Of a stretch of 64,000 nucleotides of DNA, positions 23,330-34,396 are shown piece after piece. This stretch comes from Tiliqua scincoides (Eukaryota > Chordata > Lepidosauria > Squamata > Scincidae). Where the stretch lies: the NCBI RefSeq assembly GCF_035046505.1, contig NC_089826.1, positions 82,904,254 to 82,968,253 of the forward strand. Reading direction: 5' to 3'. Position numbers and translations under genes: made by a program. Within the stretch, counting starts at the first letter, position 1; every line of letters begins with the position of its first letter. Below the pieces are notes generated by a model, which saw only the letters and a program-made list of their open reading frames with translations, was not told the DNA's origin and did not search any database.

Positions 23330-23575
23330 CCAACTCCAGAACCCAGGTCAACTAGGTGGGTAGACCTGGGCTCTAGGTTGAACTTTATTAACTCTGTGGG
23401 CAAGGTTTGCTGCACAGGTGTTGGCTGGAATGTGAGCCCAAGTCTACCCAGCTGATAGATCTGGGCCCCAAGTCCAGGTGGGAGCCCAAGTCTACCCAGC
23501 TGGTAGATCTGGAGTCCTGCCTGAACTTGGAGCTCAGGTCTACTGGCTGAATAGACCTGGGCTCCCATTCCCGCC
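23330..23575. repeat. Degenerate tandem repeat with CTACCCAGCTGGTAGATCTGG core
   Basis: At least four units share a core like AGTCTACCCAGCTGGTAGAT followed by CTGGG and GAGCCC; each core is itself nearly palindromic. Units near 23338, 23438, 23488 and 23538 differ in spacing. No known satellite name. Confidence 0.6.
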
Positions 23576-23826
23576 AATCTAACAGGTTCCCTGCCCAGTG
23601 GGCATTCCCACTTCCAGATTTTGCTACCCAGTTGAGCAGGCACACTTCCCTGCTGGTAGACAGTTTGGGGGGGATACACACCCGTGGTTCTTTCTCACAA
23701 ATCAGCTCCCTGTCTCAATGCATCCACAAACTGTCTCACTGTAATAAGTATCATATCATATGCCTGCTTCCCAGATGATATTGTGAACTCCAGAACCACT
23801 CCTGTATCTTCATTCATGGATGATCT

Positions 23827-24335
23827 CAGTGGCATTGCTATGGGGTGCGGGTTGTACCGGATTACACACATGGGGGGCAGTGACACCACTACTGGACATG
23901 GTGGTTGGCACCCTTCAGTCTCGAAAGACTATGGTATAAGCCTACAGCACCCAGTAATCCCAGGCGGTCTCCCATCCAAGTACTAACGAAGCCCGACCCT
24001 GCTTAACTTCCAAGATCAGATGAGATTGGGCATGTGCAGGGTAACAGTTGCTGCCCACTACTGGACAAAATTGTTAAAATCTTGGTATTTTTGAATAATA
24101 CCATCATGTTATATATCAATTGATGTGTAATTTCACGGAGAACGCAATGAAGTAAACCACATTGAAATATCTCTATTCTATCAAAAGTTATAGCCAAAAA
24201 AGCAGCAGAGAGATGGTGCTTCACCACGCCCACCACCCAGGGCACTGCCCTGCCTACTGCCTGGGAGGAGGTCCACCATGGGGGTGACATGCTGGCCTCC
24301 TGCACCAGGTGACACAAACCATAGTGATGCCACTG
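23827..24335. mobile_element. hAT MITE, CAGTGGCAT type, interrupted by a 5S SINE
   Basis: Starts CAGTGGCATTGCTATGGGG, ends CATAGTGATGCCACTG. Target duplication GATGATCT / GATGTTCT (7 of 8). The interior matches, inverted, the element at 27476-27808 (GGTATTATTGGAAAATATC against a GATATT-like counterpart). A 5S-derived SINE lies at 23899-24054. Confidence 0.85.
23899..24054 (-). mobile_element. 5S rRNA-derived SINE nested in a hAT MITE
   Basis: Minus-strand 5S-like body (TGCCCAATCTCATCTGATCT, AAGCAGGGTCGGG, TGGATGGGAGACC, GGGTGCTGTAGGC) followed by the tail ATACCATAGTCTTTCGAGAC and CTGAAGG. It is flanked by CCACTACTGGACA at 23886-23898 and 24055-24067, a perfect 13-bp target duplication. Internal pol III promoter words of 5S genes (A box and C box) are visible. 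Confidence 0.93.
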
Positions 24336-24691
24336 GATGTTCTGTCAGGTATCACAGAGCAAAGTAAGGTATGTTCAGCGTGTGTAAAGTGGGAGTCAAT
24401 TATAATTAAATTATGAGAGTGGCAGGCTTGCCACCGTCTCCGTCCCACCTCACGTACATGAGACCACGCAGAGGACAATGGAGAAAGTGAGCTGGCAAAA
24501 GTCAGGTATAAACTGCCAGTTCTGTTAATGTGTTTTAGAGTTTTACTACATGCATCTACATACATTATTACATGCATCTTAACCCCTACTAAGTGGGCAA
24601 AGCAATGCATGCAATAGTTTCAAGTCCAGAAAATGCCACTGGAAGCTGAAATGATGAAACTTTGGGTCTCACAGAACCCGACCCAATCATT

Positions 24692-24960
24692 TAGTGGCAT
24701 AGCTAGATGGGGGTGCAAAGTGCAAAGTTTTGCAGGGAACCTCACCGCAGCATGCAAGCAGCCCCTCACCCTCCCCTTCAGAGCCATCCCATGAGGTGGA
24801 AGCAAAACAGAAGCAAATGCCAGAGAAGACTCAGAGAAGAGGCAAACACCTCCATTTTGCTCCCACCACCAGGAATGGCCCTGAAGGAGAGGGGCAGCTT
24901 GCATGCTGCAGGGAGGTCCTTGCAAAACTTAGCGCTTCTCTTAGACCTGTCACCTTGTGA
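24692..24960. mobile_element. hAT-type MITE, GTGGCATAGCTA family
   Basis: Left end TAGTGGCATAGCTAGATGGG, then the usual CAAAGTTTTGCAGGGAACC and, inverted near 24900, GGTCCTTGCAAAACTTAGCG. The right end is not preserved. Confidence 0.7.
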
Positions 24961-24984
24961 GGCAAATAATCTAAAGACATGTAG

Positions 24985-25112
24985 CTGCAATGCAGCCCCA
25001 AGTTAAGGGAATAAATGTTCATTTATGACTGCCCCCCCCCCCGCAGGATGCAGTGCATGCCCTGTTGGCACAGCTGCATCAGCACCGGAAAGTTGGATAA
25101 GTCTGGGCCTTC
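24985..25112. mobile_element. Partial GGGCCCAATCC-family MITE
   Basis: Holds the family words CAATGCAGCCCCAAGTTAAG, CAGGATGCAGTGCATGCCC and CACCGGAAAGTTGGATAAG up to TGGGCC. The left third is missing or diverged. Confidence 0.6.
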
Positions 25113-26516
25113 AGAAATGTACAGCTAAATTGAGGGCTGAGCCACATGTGAAAAACCAGACCTCTATCTTGGGACTATTCTGTCTCATCAGAATGGTTGT
25201 GGGTGGGTGCTACAAATGTAATCAGAAAAGGAGCATGGTGGAGATTGCCAAGCTGAACTTCCCCATGCCACAGACTTTCCTGTGGTCCTTTTGCTGGGCT
25301 CCAGTATCTGAAATGAGCTCAGCGCGGGAGGGGGCAGCTGTTAGGAAGGAGCTTAAAGGACTGGCCAGCAAGGGCCACCAGTAACCCCTGTCCTCACACG
25401 CCTCATGTGCTTCAAATAACATCCCACCCTCACTTCCTGCTTTTCATAGGATAGGGCAGACTCACATTTAAACATACGGGTCTGTTGCCATCACATGTCA
25501 TTTGTCTGTAGGGTGAACTGTTTAAAGATGCATGCGTGGGGACAGGGGAGACCGTGCTGTTCTCTGTCAGATGCATTAAAGCAAACCATTGCTCCAGAAT
25601 TCTAAGGCAAGATCTCTGCCAATGCTTTTTGAACAGTGTTCTTGGATTTCCTTTCTACTTGCTTCTGCTAGTGAGACAGTTTAAAGTTCAATGCCTGCAG
25701 AATTCTAAAGCTAATGCAGAAAGGCTGTCGCAATCCTATGACAAATATCCTCTCTGAATTTTCTGCTAGGCTGTGCAGAACTCTGCAATGGTTGAGTGGG
25801 AGGCAATGACATCATCGTAGCAAATCAGTGATGACATCATCATGGCTGCGCACTGGAGTGCCAAAGGGAGAGCAGAGAGGGGGAAAGCCAACAGACTGCC
25901 AGGGAGTTTCAAATGCCGATGCTTCTGCCAACATGATTTGGCCCAGCCAAGCCCACACTCAAGAGCCATGGAGTCACTGCACCTGCCACCATTCTGCCAA
26001 TACATGGCAAAGGTTTAAAGCTGTGTGGGGCTTCCATCACAGCTTACAGGGAAGGCGGTCTATGAGCTCAATTACTGGCACTAGTGGGTTCTCACAAGTC
26101 ATTGTAGCAGCATTACAATTGTCTTCATTCTCAACAACAGGGTCAATCAACAGCAAAAGGTATCCAACAGCACAGAAACACAGAGCAATTCCAACACCCA
26201 CTCTTGTAGCACCCACCAGTCGTGGCCAGTGACATCCCCATTATCCAGGTTCAAGACCAAAGTTCATGCTTATGTCATGTTGAGAGGGCATTTGAACATT
26301 CCTTGTAAAGAAAGATGTCAAGAAGCACTTTCATACAGTGTCTTGACCAAGCTTCCTCCTGCTTTTGGAAGGGAAATAACAGCCGTAATAGACAGCAAAG
26401 CAAACACTGATTCAAAGGAGCTCCTTTGTTCACACAGTTCCTCTAAACAGAACTGGAAGTCCAGCACTTTCAACTTTGCAGAAGTCATACAAGGAACATG
26501 ATAAGAGGCTTTGTGC
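25113..26516. other. Intergenic, nothing recognised
   Basis: No gene or known repeat identified. The frames starting near 25025, 25828 and 26229 lack motifs. Confidence 0.45.
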
Positions 26517-27120
26517 TGCTCTTCGCTCACAACAGGAGAGGAAACTGAACGCTTTCCACATGCGCTGCCTCCAACGCATTCTCGGCATCACCTGGCAGGA
26601 CAACGTTCCAAACAACACAGTCCTGGAACGTGCTGGAATCCCTAGCATGTATGCACTGCTGAAACAGAGATGCCTGCGTTGGCTCAGTCATGTCGTGAGA
26701 ATGGATGATGGCCAGATCCCAAAGGATCTCCTCTATGGAGAACTCGTGCAAGGAAAGCGCCCTACAGGTAGACCACAGCTGCGATACAAGGACATCTGCA
26801 AGAGGGATCTGAAGGCCTTAGGAGTGGACCTCAACAAGTGGGAAACCCTGGCCTCTGAGCGGCCAGCTTGGAGGCAGGCTGTGCAGCATGGCCTTTCCCA
26901 GTTTGAAGAGACACTTGGCCAACAGTCTGAGGCTAAGAGGCAAAGAAGGAAGGCCCATAGCCAGGGAGACAGACCAGGGACAGACTGCACTTGCTCCCGG
27001 TGTGGAAGGGATTGTCACTCCCGAATTGGCCTTTTCAGCCACACTAGACGCTGTTCCAGAACCACCTTTCAGAGAGCGTTACCAGAGTCTTTCGAGACTG
27101 AAGGTTGCCAGCAACGGCTG
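26517..27120 (+). mobile_element. LINE fragment, C-terminal ORF2 (Ingi/Vingi-like), copy 1
   Basis: The open frame encodes HMRCLQRILGITWQD, RWLSHVVRMDDGQIPKDLL, GKRPTGRPQLRYKDICKRDL, and a zinc-finger-like C-x2-C-x10-H-x4-C end (CSRCGRDCHSRIGLFSHTRRC). This arrangement is the region after the reverse transcriptase in non-LTR elements of the I group, closest in my memory to Ingi/Vingi. The catalytic RT is absent because of 5' truncation at about 26517. The 3' end is CAGAGTCTTTCGAGACTGAA plus GGTTGCC. The frame is uninterrupted over about 200 codons. Confidence 0.8.
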
Positions 27121-27475
27121 CAGAGGCAGCACTGTTGGGCAGCATTCCAGGTCACACCACCCCTAAGTCTCTATATGCATCAATGGTCCACAATATGGAC
27201 ACTGCTCTTTCTAGAACTTGGGTCAAACGCTCAAAACTCTGCCTCGACCTGCATTTGCTCATGCAGACCATGTACTTGGGGGAAAGGTGACGGATGATAT
27301 TGTCAGGGGGCTGATTGATATCATGCTGTTCCTGTTAATATCTGTGTATTAATTAGGGTGGCACCACCCTGTTTGCCTGCCCAATGTACACATTGATCAG
27401 CCTTGTGTTCGGGACAAGTGAGCAGATAAGAAACATGCTAGCAGAAGCGATCACAATCCCAGGAACAGTGGCATC

Positions 27476-27808
27476 ACTAGGGTTTGTGACCAATGCATTA
27501 CCCCTATGAACAATCTCCTCCCATTCAGTGGATGGGGCAACACCCTGGGCGATGGGCGTGGTGATGCACCACTGCTCCACTCTTGCTGGTTTTTTGGCTA
27601 TAAGTTTTGAAAGTATAGAGATATTTAAACATGGTTTGTTTTGTTGCATTCTGCACGAAATTACACATGGAATTATATAAACATGATGGTATTATTGGAA
27701 AATATCAAGATTTTAACCATTTTGGCCAGTAGCGGTGTCATGCACACCCCTTCCAGTTACGTCGCCTGGTGCGGCCCACCCCCCCCAGCCCTCCTAGCAA
27801 GACCACAA
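27476..27808. mobile_element. hAT MITE, CAGTGGCATCACTAGG type, perfect target duplication
   Basis: Starts CAGTGGCATCACTAGGG. CCCAGGAA flanks both sides (27468-27475, 27809-27816), 8 of 8. The right terminus CCTAGCAAGACCACAA is a decayed inverted copy of the left. Confidence 0.87.
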
Positions 27809-28070
27809 CCCAGGAACACAATAGGCCAATGATTTTCAGCTGGTGTGCTGCAGCACAATGGTGTGCCATGAAAGATCCACAGGTGTACTGTGGGCTTTTG
27901 GAGCAGAGTGGTTGAAAATCACTGCAAAACCCTTCCAGGTTCTGCAGCTCTGTTTCTAAAGCAAGTGTCGGTAGTAACAAATTGTCTGTAGTCATTTGTA
28001 CTCCCTGTAGTAGTACTAAACCAGCAAAGGAAGAGGGACAGACAATTTGTTACTATAGACCAGGGGTGTC

Positions 28071-28525
28071 CAAAGTTTTTGGCAGGACGGCCACATCATC
28101 TCTCAGACACAGTGTCGGGGGCCGGGGAAGAAAGTAATTAATTTACATTTAAAATTTGAATAAATTTACATAAGTTTACATAAATGAATATATTAAAGAT
28201 GAACTTATATGAATGAATGAAGGTCTTGCAATTGCTCAAGGCCTATAAAAGGCCTTGAACAAAGCAAGGCTGGCCTTTCCTTTGCTGCTGCTACTGCAAC
28301 ACAGACGTCAAACAACAAGCAGTGGAGGGAGCCCTCATCCCCACAGCTCACGCGAGAGGTCAAACAGTCGCCCTCAAACTGAGAGCAGTTGCGTTGGGCC
28401 AGTGTGGGCTCCAACAAATCTCAGGAGGGCCAGAGGCTCATTGGAGACTGGGGGCTCCCTGAGGGCCACATTGAGAGGCCTTGAGGGCCACAAGTGGCCC
28501 CACGGCCGGGGTTTGGGCACCGCTG
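28071..28525 (+). mobile_element. hAT MITE, CAGGGGTGTCCAAAG family, copy 2
   Basis: 455 bp with a perfect 8-bp target duplication CTATAGAC (28063-28070, 28526-28533). Very similar to the copy at 19807 along its whole length. Confidence 0.95.
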
Positions 28526-28533
28526 CTATAGAC

Positions 28534-29284
28534 AGAAACAGAGCTGCAGAACCCAGAAGAGACTTCCAGAAGCCGGAACTGACATCGTAAGAGGCGAAGA
28601 CCACAGACGACACCACAGAGTTCAGCGTGAGTTGAAAATTGCTGTAATGGACAATCCCGCTAGGTCCTTCCTCTGGTCATGCCTTATCCAGCATGTCTGC
28701 GTTATCCCATAAATATTGGCAGCCTGCCCAAGTGATCTTGTGTGATCCCAACATGGTGCAAAGACCACTTGTGTCCTTGTCTCACCTTGGAGTCTTCAAA
28801 AGGCTGCAGAGAACCTCACCCCACAGCTTGGCCCACTGCCTCCAGAAACTATGATTACCATTGCATTCCTTGCTTCCTCTCCAATCTCCTCTTGCAAGCC
28901 CCCTTTCTATGCTTAAAAAAGTTATGGGTTCTCCCCACCCCACCCCCGTGTAATGCCTTCCCTCCAACTCATGTTTTTTCTTCCTTTCTCTCATCAGATG
29001 CACCGGAATACACACTTTTATTGCAACATCCTTGGTCAGACACAAGACATCCATGTCAGGAAGGGTACCTTACTTGGGGGGGGGGGGGGAATGGAAGGGA
29101 GGGAATATAAATCTTTTAAAAATATATTATTTTTGAATTTATTCATTTTTTTTAAACAAATCTACATCCTTGGATTCTCCCTCCCAGTTTCTTCTTTGCA
29201 AAGGGTTTTTTTTAAATTTCTGCATAATGTCAATTTTGCACCCCATCATAGATCCCTTGATCGTTGCACAAATGTGATCGTAAG
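28534..29284. other. Intergenic, nothing recognised
   Basis: No gene found. It contains a G run at 29078-29089 and T-rich sequence at 29130-29215. Confidence 0.45.
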
Positions 29285-29439
29285 CAGTGGCATAGCTAGA
29301 GAGGGTGCAAAGCATTAAATTTGGCAGGCTTTGTTTTGCTCCTGCTGCCCGGAATGGCTCTGAAGGGGAAGATGAGCGGCCACGTGCATGCTGCAGTGAG
29401 GTTCCCTTAGTGTTTTTACCCCCTCTAGCTATGCCACTG
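29285..29439. mobile_element. hAT-type MITE, GTGGCATAGCTA family, short copy
   Basis: CAGTGGCATAGCTAGAGAGG to CCCTCTAGCTATGCCACTG, 155 bp, good terminal inverted repeats. Flanks ATCGTAAG / TTTGCAAG agree at 5 of 8. Confidence 0.85.
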
Positions 29440-30000
29440 TTTGCAAGTGCTGCAACTTTCCCAAACCCAGAAGATAGAAATGACCTTTTATGCAGCTGTC
29501 TCAGAGTCGTGAGAGATATTTATGTATTTATATATGTATTTATATAATTTCTGTATTTTTTTTCCCTGTATTTATTTACACCAAATTCCTTCGGCAGGAT
29601 GTTGTTAAGACCTCATCTGCCAACAGAAAATGGCAAAACGTGGCATCAGGTTGATGTTGTGGGCAAAGTCTCCAGGGCAAACATTTCAGGGATGCCAGTA
29701 TGCATAAATATGTAGGATTTTTTTTTTCTTCTGAATAGAGCAGGCACTACCATGGGAGAACTGCTAAACAGAATTAAGGCCCCAATCCTATCCCCTGCCA
29801 CATTATAGCATGCAACTCTAGAAAAAGCCTACAGTCGTAGTCTAATTGACTGAGGATGGAACTATTGAGTGAATTATTATGAAGGGATTAGATGTGTTGT
29901 TTCATCCCCTGGAGAAGTAATGAATGCTGCCCATAAAATAAACTGTAGACATTTATTACCGTAGACTTTTTTTGTATTACTGTAGACATTTATTATTCAG

Positions 30001-30466
30001 CACTGCTGAAACAGAGACGCCTGCGTTGGCTCGGTCATGTCGTGAGAATGGATGATGGCCGGATCCCAAAGGATCTCCTCTATGGAGAACTCGTGCAAGG
30101 AAAGCGCCCTACAGGTAGCCCACAGCTGTGATACAAGGACATTTGCAAGAGGGATCTGAAGGCCTTAGGGATGGACCTCAACAAGTGGGAAACCCTGGCC
30201 TCTGAGCGGCCCACTAGGAGGCAGGCTGTGCAGCATGGCCTTTCCCAGTTTGAAGAGACACTTGGCCAACAGTCTGAGGCAAAGAGGCAAAGAAGGAAGG
30301 CCCAAAGCCAGGGAGACAGGCCAGGGACAGACTGCACTTGCTCCCGGTGTGGAAGGGATTGTCACTCCCGAATCGGCCTTTTCAGCTACACTAGACGCTG
30401 TTCCAGAACCACCATTCAGAGCGCGATACCAGAGTCTTTCGAGACTGAATGTTGCCAACCAACTAG
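30001..30466 (+). mobile_element. LINE fragment (Ingi/Vingi-like), copy 2, with target duplication
   Basis: Homologous to 26650-27120. Starts CACTGCTGAAACAGAGACG and ends CGAGACTGAATGTTGCCAAC. TAGACATTTATTATT precedes it (about 29984-29998) and follows it (about 30469-30483), a 15-bp target duplication that shows target-primed insertion of a heavily truncated copy. One stop (TGA near 30128) breaks the frame. Confidence 0.9.
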
Positions 30467-30499
30467 ACATTTATTATTTTAGCATGGCTGTTTTAGGGC

Positions 30500-31639
30500 A
30501 ACAGAATCTGCTCCTTCACCCCCCAAAGGACAAAGTTAGAAGCAGAGGAAGGAACTTGTGTTCTTTCCACTTCAGGTTTTATTTTGCATTCTTAATGTGA
30601 TTGGGATTTTTTAGTTTTAGTTTTTAATTTTTGAAAAGTGTGACAGGTCTCCATGCAAGTCAAGAGAGCACATGTTTCTGTATGCAGAGAGATATGGCTT
30701 GGGAAGGAGTGTGAGGGATAGATTTAAGTAGAATAACCTTTGGTGCAACCTTGAAAGATGTTCTGTGGGGTTGATTTTTCCCTGGAAACTTTAACCAGTC
30801 TCAAGTGCTCCTCTAGCCTGCAATATTAACAAAGGGCATTAACATTTCAGGGCTGTCATCAGCCACTTAACTGCAGTCTCCCCAACCTGTAACAAGAGCA
30901 AATTGCACCGGCTTTCCATTGACATTACAATGGCATTTTCAAAATGGTTTTAAAACTAACCACCACCACCCACAAAAAAAAAAAAAAAAAAAAAAAAACA
31001 TTTAAAAATGTGAAATAAGACCCAAATTGAAAAGAGTATGAGTTGCTGCAGGTAGAGGTACCACTGCCTTTCAAGGTTATACTAAAATTCTGGATTTGCC
31101 TTCTTCAGGTAGCTCTCAATTTTGCCCCAGGTGAGAAATAAAATAGCTTCAAGAGCAAGAATGTTTGTCTTTGATTCTACATTCTTGGTATGAAGATTCC
31201 AAAGAATCTAAGAAGTGCCTGTGATCTAGAAGGCCAAAGTGGAGCCCTGGCAGGTAAGAAGGTGGGTTCTTACTGGTCATACCATAAATTTCTAATAACT
31301 AGCTCAGAGGTGTCAAACATAATGCTCTTTAACTGGCCCTCAGGCTATCCTAGCACCACCACCAGCTGATTTCAGCTTGCTGAGCTGTGCTGTCACTGCT
31401 GAAACAAGAGCCTGCATGATAATTGGACTCTCCTGTATCTTAAAAATTTGATCAAGTTTTGCATATTTCCTCTTGTCATTTTCAGCTAATGAATCCTCAA
31501 GTGAGAGAAAAGTGCTTATTTCTGGTCATCACCTGCTTAATGACAACACTTCCTGCCCTCAGCAGGCATGTTGAATGCTGTATGAAACAAGGTTGACTCC
31601 CCTGAACTAGATTCTCAGACACTTCCCAGAAGGTAAGAA
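30500..31639. other. Intergenic, with a 26-A run
   Basis: Nothing recognised except the A run at 30974-30999. The A run could be the tail of an old retroposon or a simple repeat; no body upstream was identified. Confidence 0.45.
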
Positions 31640-31815
31640 GGCAGGTTCTCACTGCTCCTCATGAGGTTTCTTCAACTGCAGAAGTGCAGGACTTCCAGTT
31701 TGATTTAAAGGCATTGCGCGAATGAAGGTAATCCTTCGTTTGTGCAGTCCCTGTAAATCAAATAGGAAGTCCTGCACTTCTGCATCTGAAGAAACCACAT
31801 GAGGAGCAAGGTAAG
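31640..31815. repeat. Fold-back repeat, 75-bp arms
   Basis: GCTCCTCATGAGGTTTCTTC then AACTGCAGAAGTGCAGGACT at 31654-31693 return inverted as AGTCCTGCACTTCTGCATC and GAAGAAACCACATGAGGAGC at 31768-31808. A MITE-like hairpin; no other copy in the window. Confidence 0.75.
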
Positions 31816-31889
31816 GAGGTGAGCAGTCCACCTTCTGCTCACCTTTGGTAGGCAAAGAGTGGAGAAGTGCAAGGTGCATCTGCAGCAGG

Positions 31890-32474
31890 CTAGTAGTTGG
31901 GAGGAGACAAAAGTATGGCAGACACCACAATGTGCCGTGTGAGCAACCCCTCCCACTCACTACACAGGCCAACACACATTTTTGCTTCCTTAAACGTTGC
32001 AGCAATTCCTGGGGTGCTGGTTCCAAAAATGGCATCTGTTTTGTCCTATCACGTCTAGTTTTGGAGACACGGCATAGCCTCTTTAGTGAATGGTTCAAGC
32101 AACTTCCTCATGAGGAAGCCTACACCATGGCTTCCTCATGAGGAAGCTGCTCGAACCATTCACTAATGAGGCCATACTATATCTCCAAAACTAGACGTGA
32201 TAGGGCAATACGGATGCCATTTTTTAAATCAGCACCCCAAATTCATATCAAACCACCATAAAGTTTGGGAAAAACTTTTCTGACCCTCGATTTTGTAGGC
32301 CTGTGTTATCACACCATTCTGGGCAGCAACAGCAACATGCAGGCGCTTGCCAAACTAGTCTCCTGCGTGTTGCCATCGCTGCCCAGAATGGCTCCAATGA
32401 TGAGTGGGAGGGGCTGTTTACATGGTGCATTGTGGCTCCTGCAGTACTTACGTTCCCCCCCAGTTATGCTACTA
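31890..32474. mobile_element. Long GTGGCATAGCTA-family relative with a large central palindrome
   Basis: Outer parts share the family pattern (CACAATGTGCCGTGTGAGC... and ...GGGAGGGGCTGTTTACATGG with TGCATTGTGG). At the centre, 32010-32245 is a long hairpin: TGTCCTATCACGTCTAGTTT, GGTTCAAGCA and CTTCCTCATGAGG read forward and then inverted. Target duplication not found. Confidence 0.6.
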
Positions 32475-32987
32475 AAGGAGGTGGTAGCAACAGTAAATTT
32501 GGAGTAAAAGGCACCCCAAATCCACTGTCTTCTTGCCTCCCAAAATCTGCCTCTCAACCACATCACCTCACCTAATGGATGGGCTACCCCTGGTTTCATG
32601 GTATATATCTGAAATTATTTGCATTTTGCTTTCTAGAAAAAATTTATTTCTGCAATCATGTTCAGAGATTTGTCTTAGATTCTCAATGAAAAGAGCAAGT
32701 TCAGCTTCACTAACTTTGACAACTCATCCGCAAGAGAACCTCACAAGTGTGAAATTATGGTAGATAATTATTAGGTGGACATTATTATTATTATGCAATC
32801 TCTCAAAGTGCCTATTATTCTAATTAAGGCACTTTTCTTAGACTTTTTAAAACTGAGTCATAATTCCAGGTAGTAGGCAATACTAAATTTGCACATATTG
32901 TTTAACTTATTCGAAGAGTTGGAGATTTTGAGAGACCAAAATTAATGTAAAGGACTGTCCTTTATTTCAAAACCTCCCGCCTTCAGA

Positions 32988-34396
32988 GAGTACATAAGAA
33001 AATAAGAACAGCCCCACTGGATCAGGCCATAGGCCCATCTAGTCCAGCTTCCTGTATCTCACAGCGGCCCACCAAATGCCCCAGGGAGCACACCTGATAA
33101 CAAGAGACCTGCATCCTGCTGCCCTCCCTTGCATCTGACCTAGCCCATTCCTAAAATCAGGAGGTTGCACATACACATCATGGCTTGTAACCCGTAATGG
33201 ATTTTTCCTCCAGAAACTTGCCCAATCCCCTTTTAAAGGCATCCAAGTCAGATGCTGTCACCACATCCTGTGGCAAGGAGTTCTACAGACCAACCACACG
33301 CTGAGTAAAGAAATATTTTTTCTTGTCTGTTCTAACTCTCTAATACAGGAAGCTGGCCTGATCCAGCAGGGCTCTTCTCATGTTCTGATGTTCTTGAGTG
33401 TGCAAGACATGAAAACATTTGTTGCCGCTGGAAATCATGATGAAAATAGAAAAATTAGGCGTCCTGATGAACTTGCTGCTGGAAGAGATACAGATGTAGC
33501 CATGAATTCCAGTGATGCTCCCAAGATGCTACAAAGAGAACTAAGTTCTGTTACCCTTGCTTTTCATCTCTCGCCAACATCTCTAACGCAGAAGGGAGAA
33601 CAATATTGGCTCATTAGCAGCGTGACGTCAGACGGCAAGCTTTCCCACACCCAATCTGCTCAGAATAATAAGTAAAGAAATATTTTCTTTTGTCTGTCTT
33701 AACCCTCCCAACACTCAATTTTAGTGGATGTCCCCTGGTTCTGGTGTTATGTGAGAGTGTAAAGAGCATATCTCTATCCACTTTATCCTTCCCATGCATA
33801 ATTTTGTATGTCTCAATCATGCTCCCCCTCAGGCGCCTCTTTTCTAGGCTGAAGAGGCCCAAACGCCGTAGCCTTTCCTCATAAGGAAGGTGCCCCAGCC
33901 CCGTAATCATCTTAGTCGCTCTCTTTTGCACCTTTTCCATTTCCACTATATCCTTTTTGAGATGTGGCGACCAGAACTGGACACAATACTCCAGGAGTGG
34001 CCTTACCATTGATTTGTACAATGGCATTATAATATTAGCCATTTTGTTCTCAATACCTTTTCTAATGATCCGAAGCACAGAATTGGCCTTCTTCACTGCA
34101 GCCGCACATTGGGTCGACACTTTCATCGACCTGTCCACCACCACCCCAAGATCTCTCTCCTGATCTGTCACAGACAGCTCAGACCCCATCAGCCTATATG
34201 TGAAGTTTTGATTTTTTTCCCCCAATGTGCATGACTTTACACTTACTGACATTGAAGCGCATCTGCCATTTTGCTGCCCACTGTGCCAGTTTGGAGAGAT
34301 CCTTCCGGAGCTCCTCCGAATCACTTCTGGTTTTCACCACTCGGAAAAGTCTGGTGACATCTGCAAACTTAGCCACCTCACTGCTCAACCCGGTCT
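32988..34396 (-). mobile_element. CR1 LINE, 5'-truncated, interrupted by module X
   Basis: The tail (antisense ATAAGAACAGCCCCACTGG) is at 32988-33343 and the body (RT thumb and C-terminal region: QFWSPHLKKDIVEMEKVQKR, GHLPYEERLRRLGLF) at 33673-34396. A non-CR1 block of 329 bp at 33344-33672 separates them. A 30-35 bp CR1 word (AAAGAAATATTTTC with TTGTCTGT) is present on both sides of that block, like a target duplication. The body stays in one frame for over 200 codons. Confidence 0.92.
33344..33672 (+). repeat. Module X: unidentified 329-bp block with a 95-codon frame, copy 1
   Basis: It begins with a short sense CR1-like tail of another type (GGAAGCTGGCCTGATCCAGC then TTCTCATGTTCTGATG) and continues with a sequence found only here and, reversed, at 60575-60905. 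The two copies differ at about five bases. Frame 33388-33675 starts MFLSVQDMKTFVAAGNHDEN and has no motif I recognise. It could be a captured exon, a fragment of a processed transcript or a SINE head. Confidence 0.7.

Noticed and set aside
23330-23575. CRISPR-like or regulatory array
   Set aside because: Vertebrate DNA, irregular spacing and degenerate units; nothing supports more than a tandem repeat.
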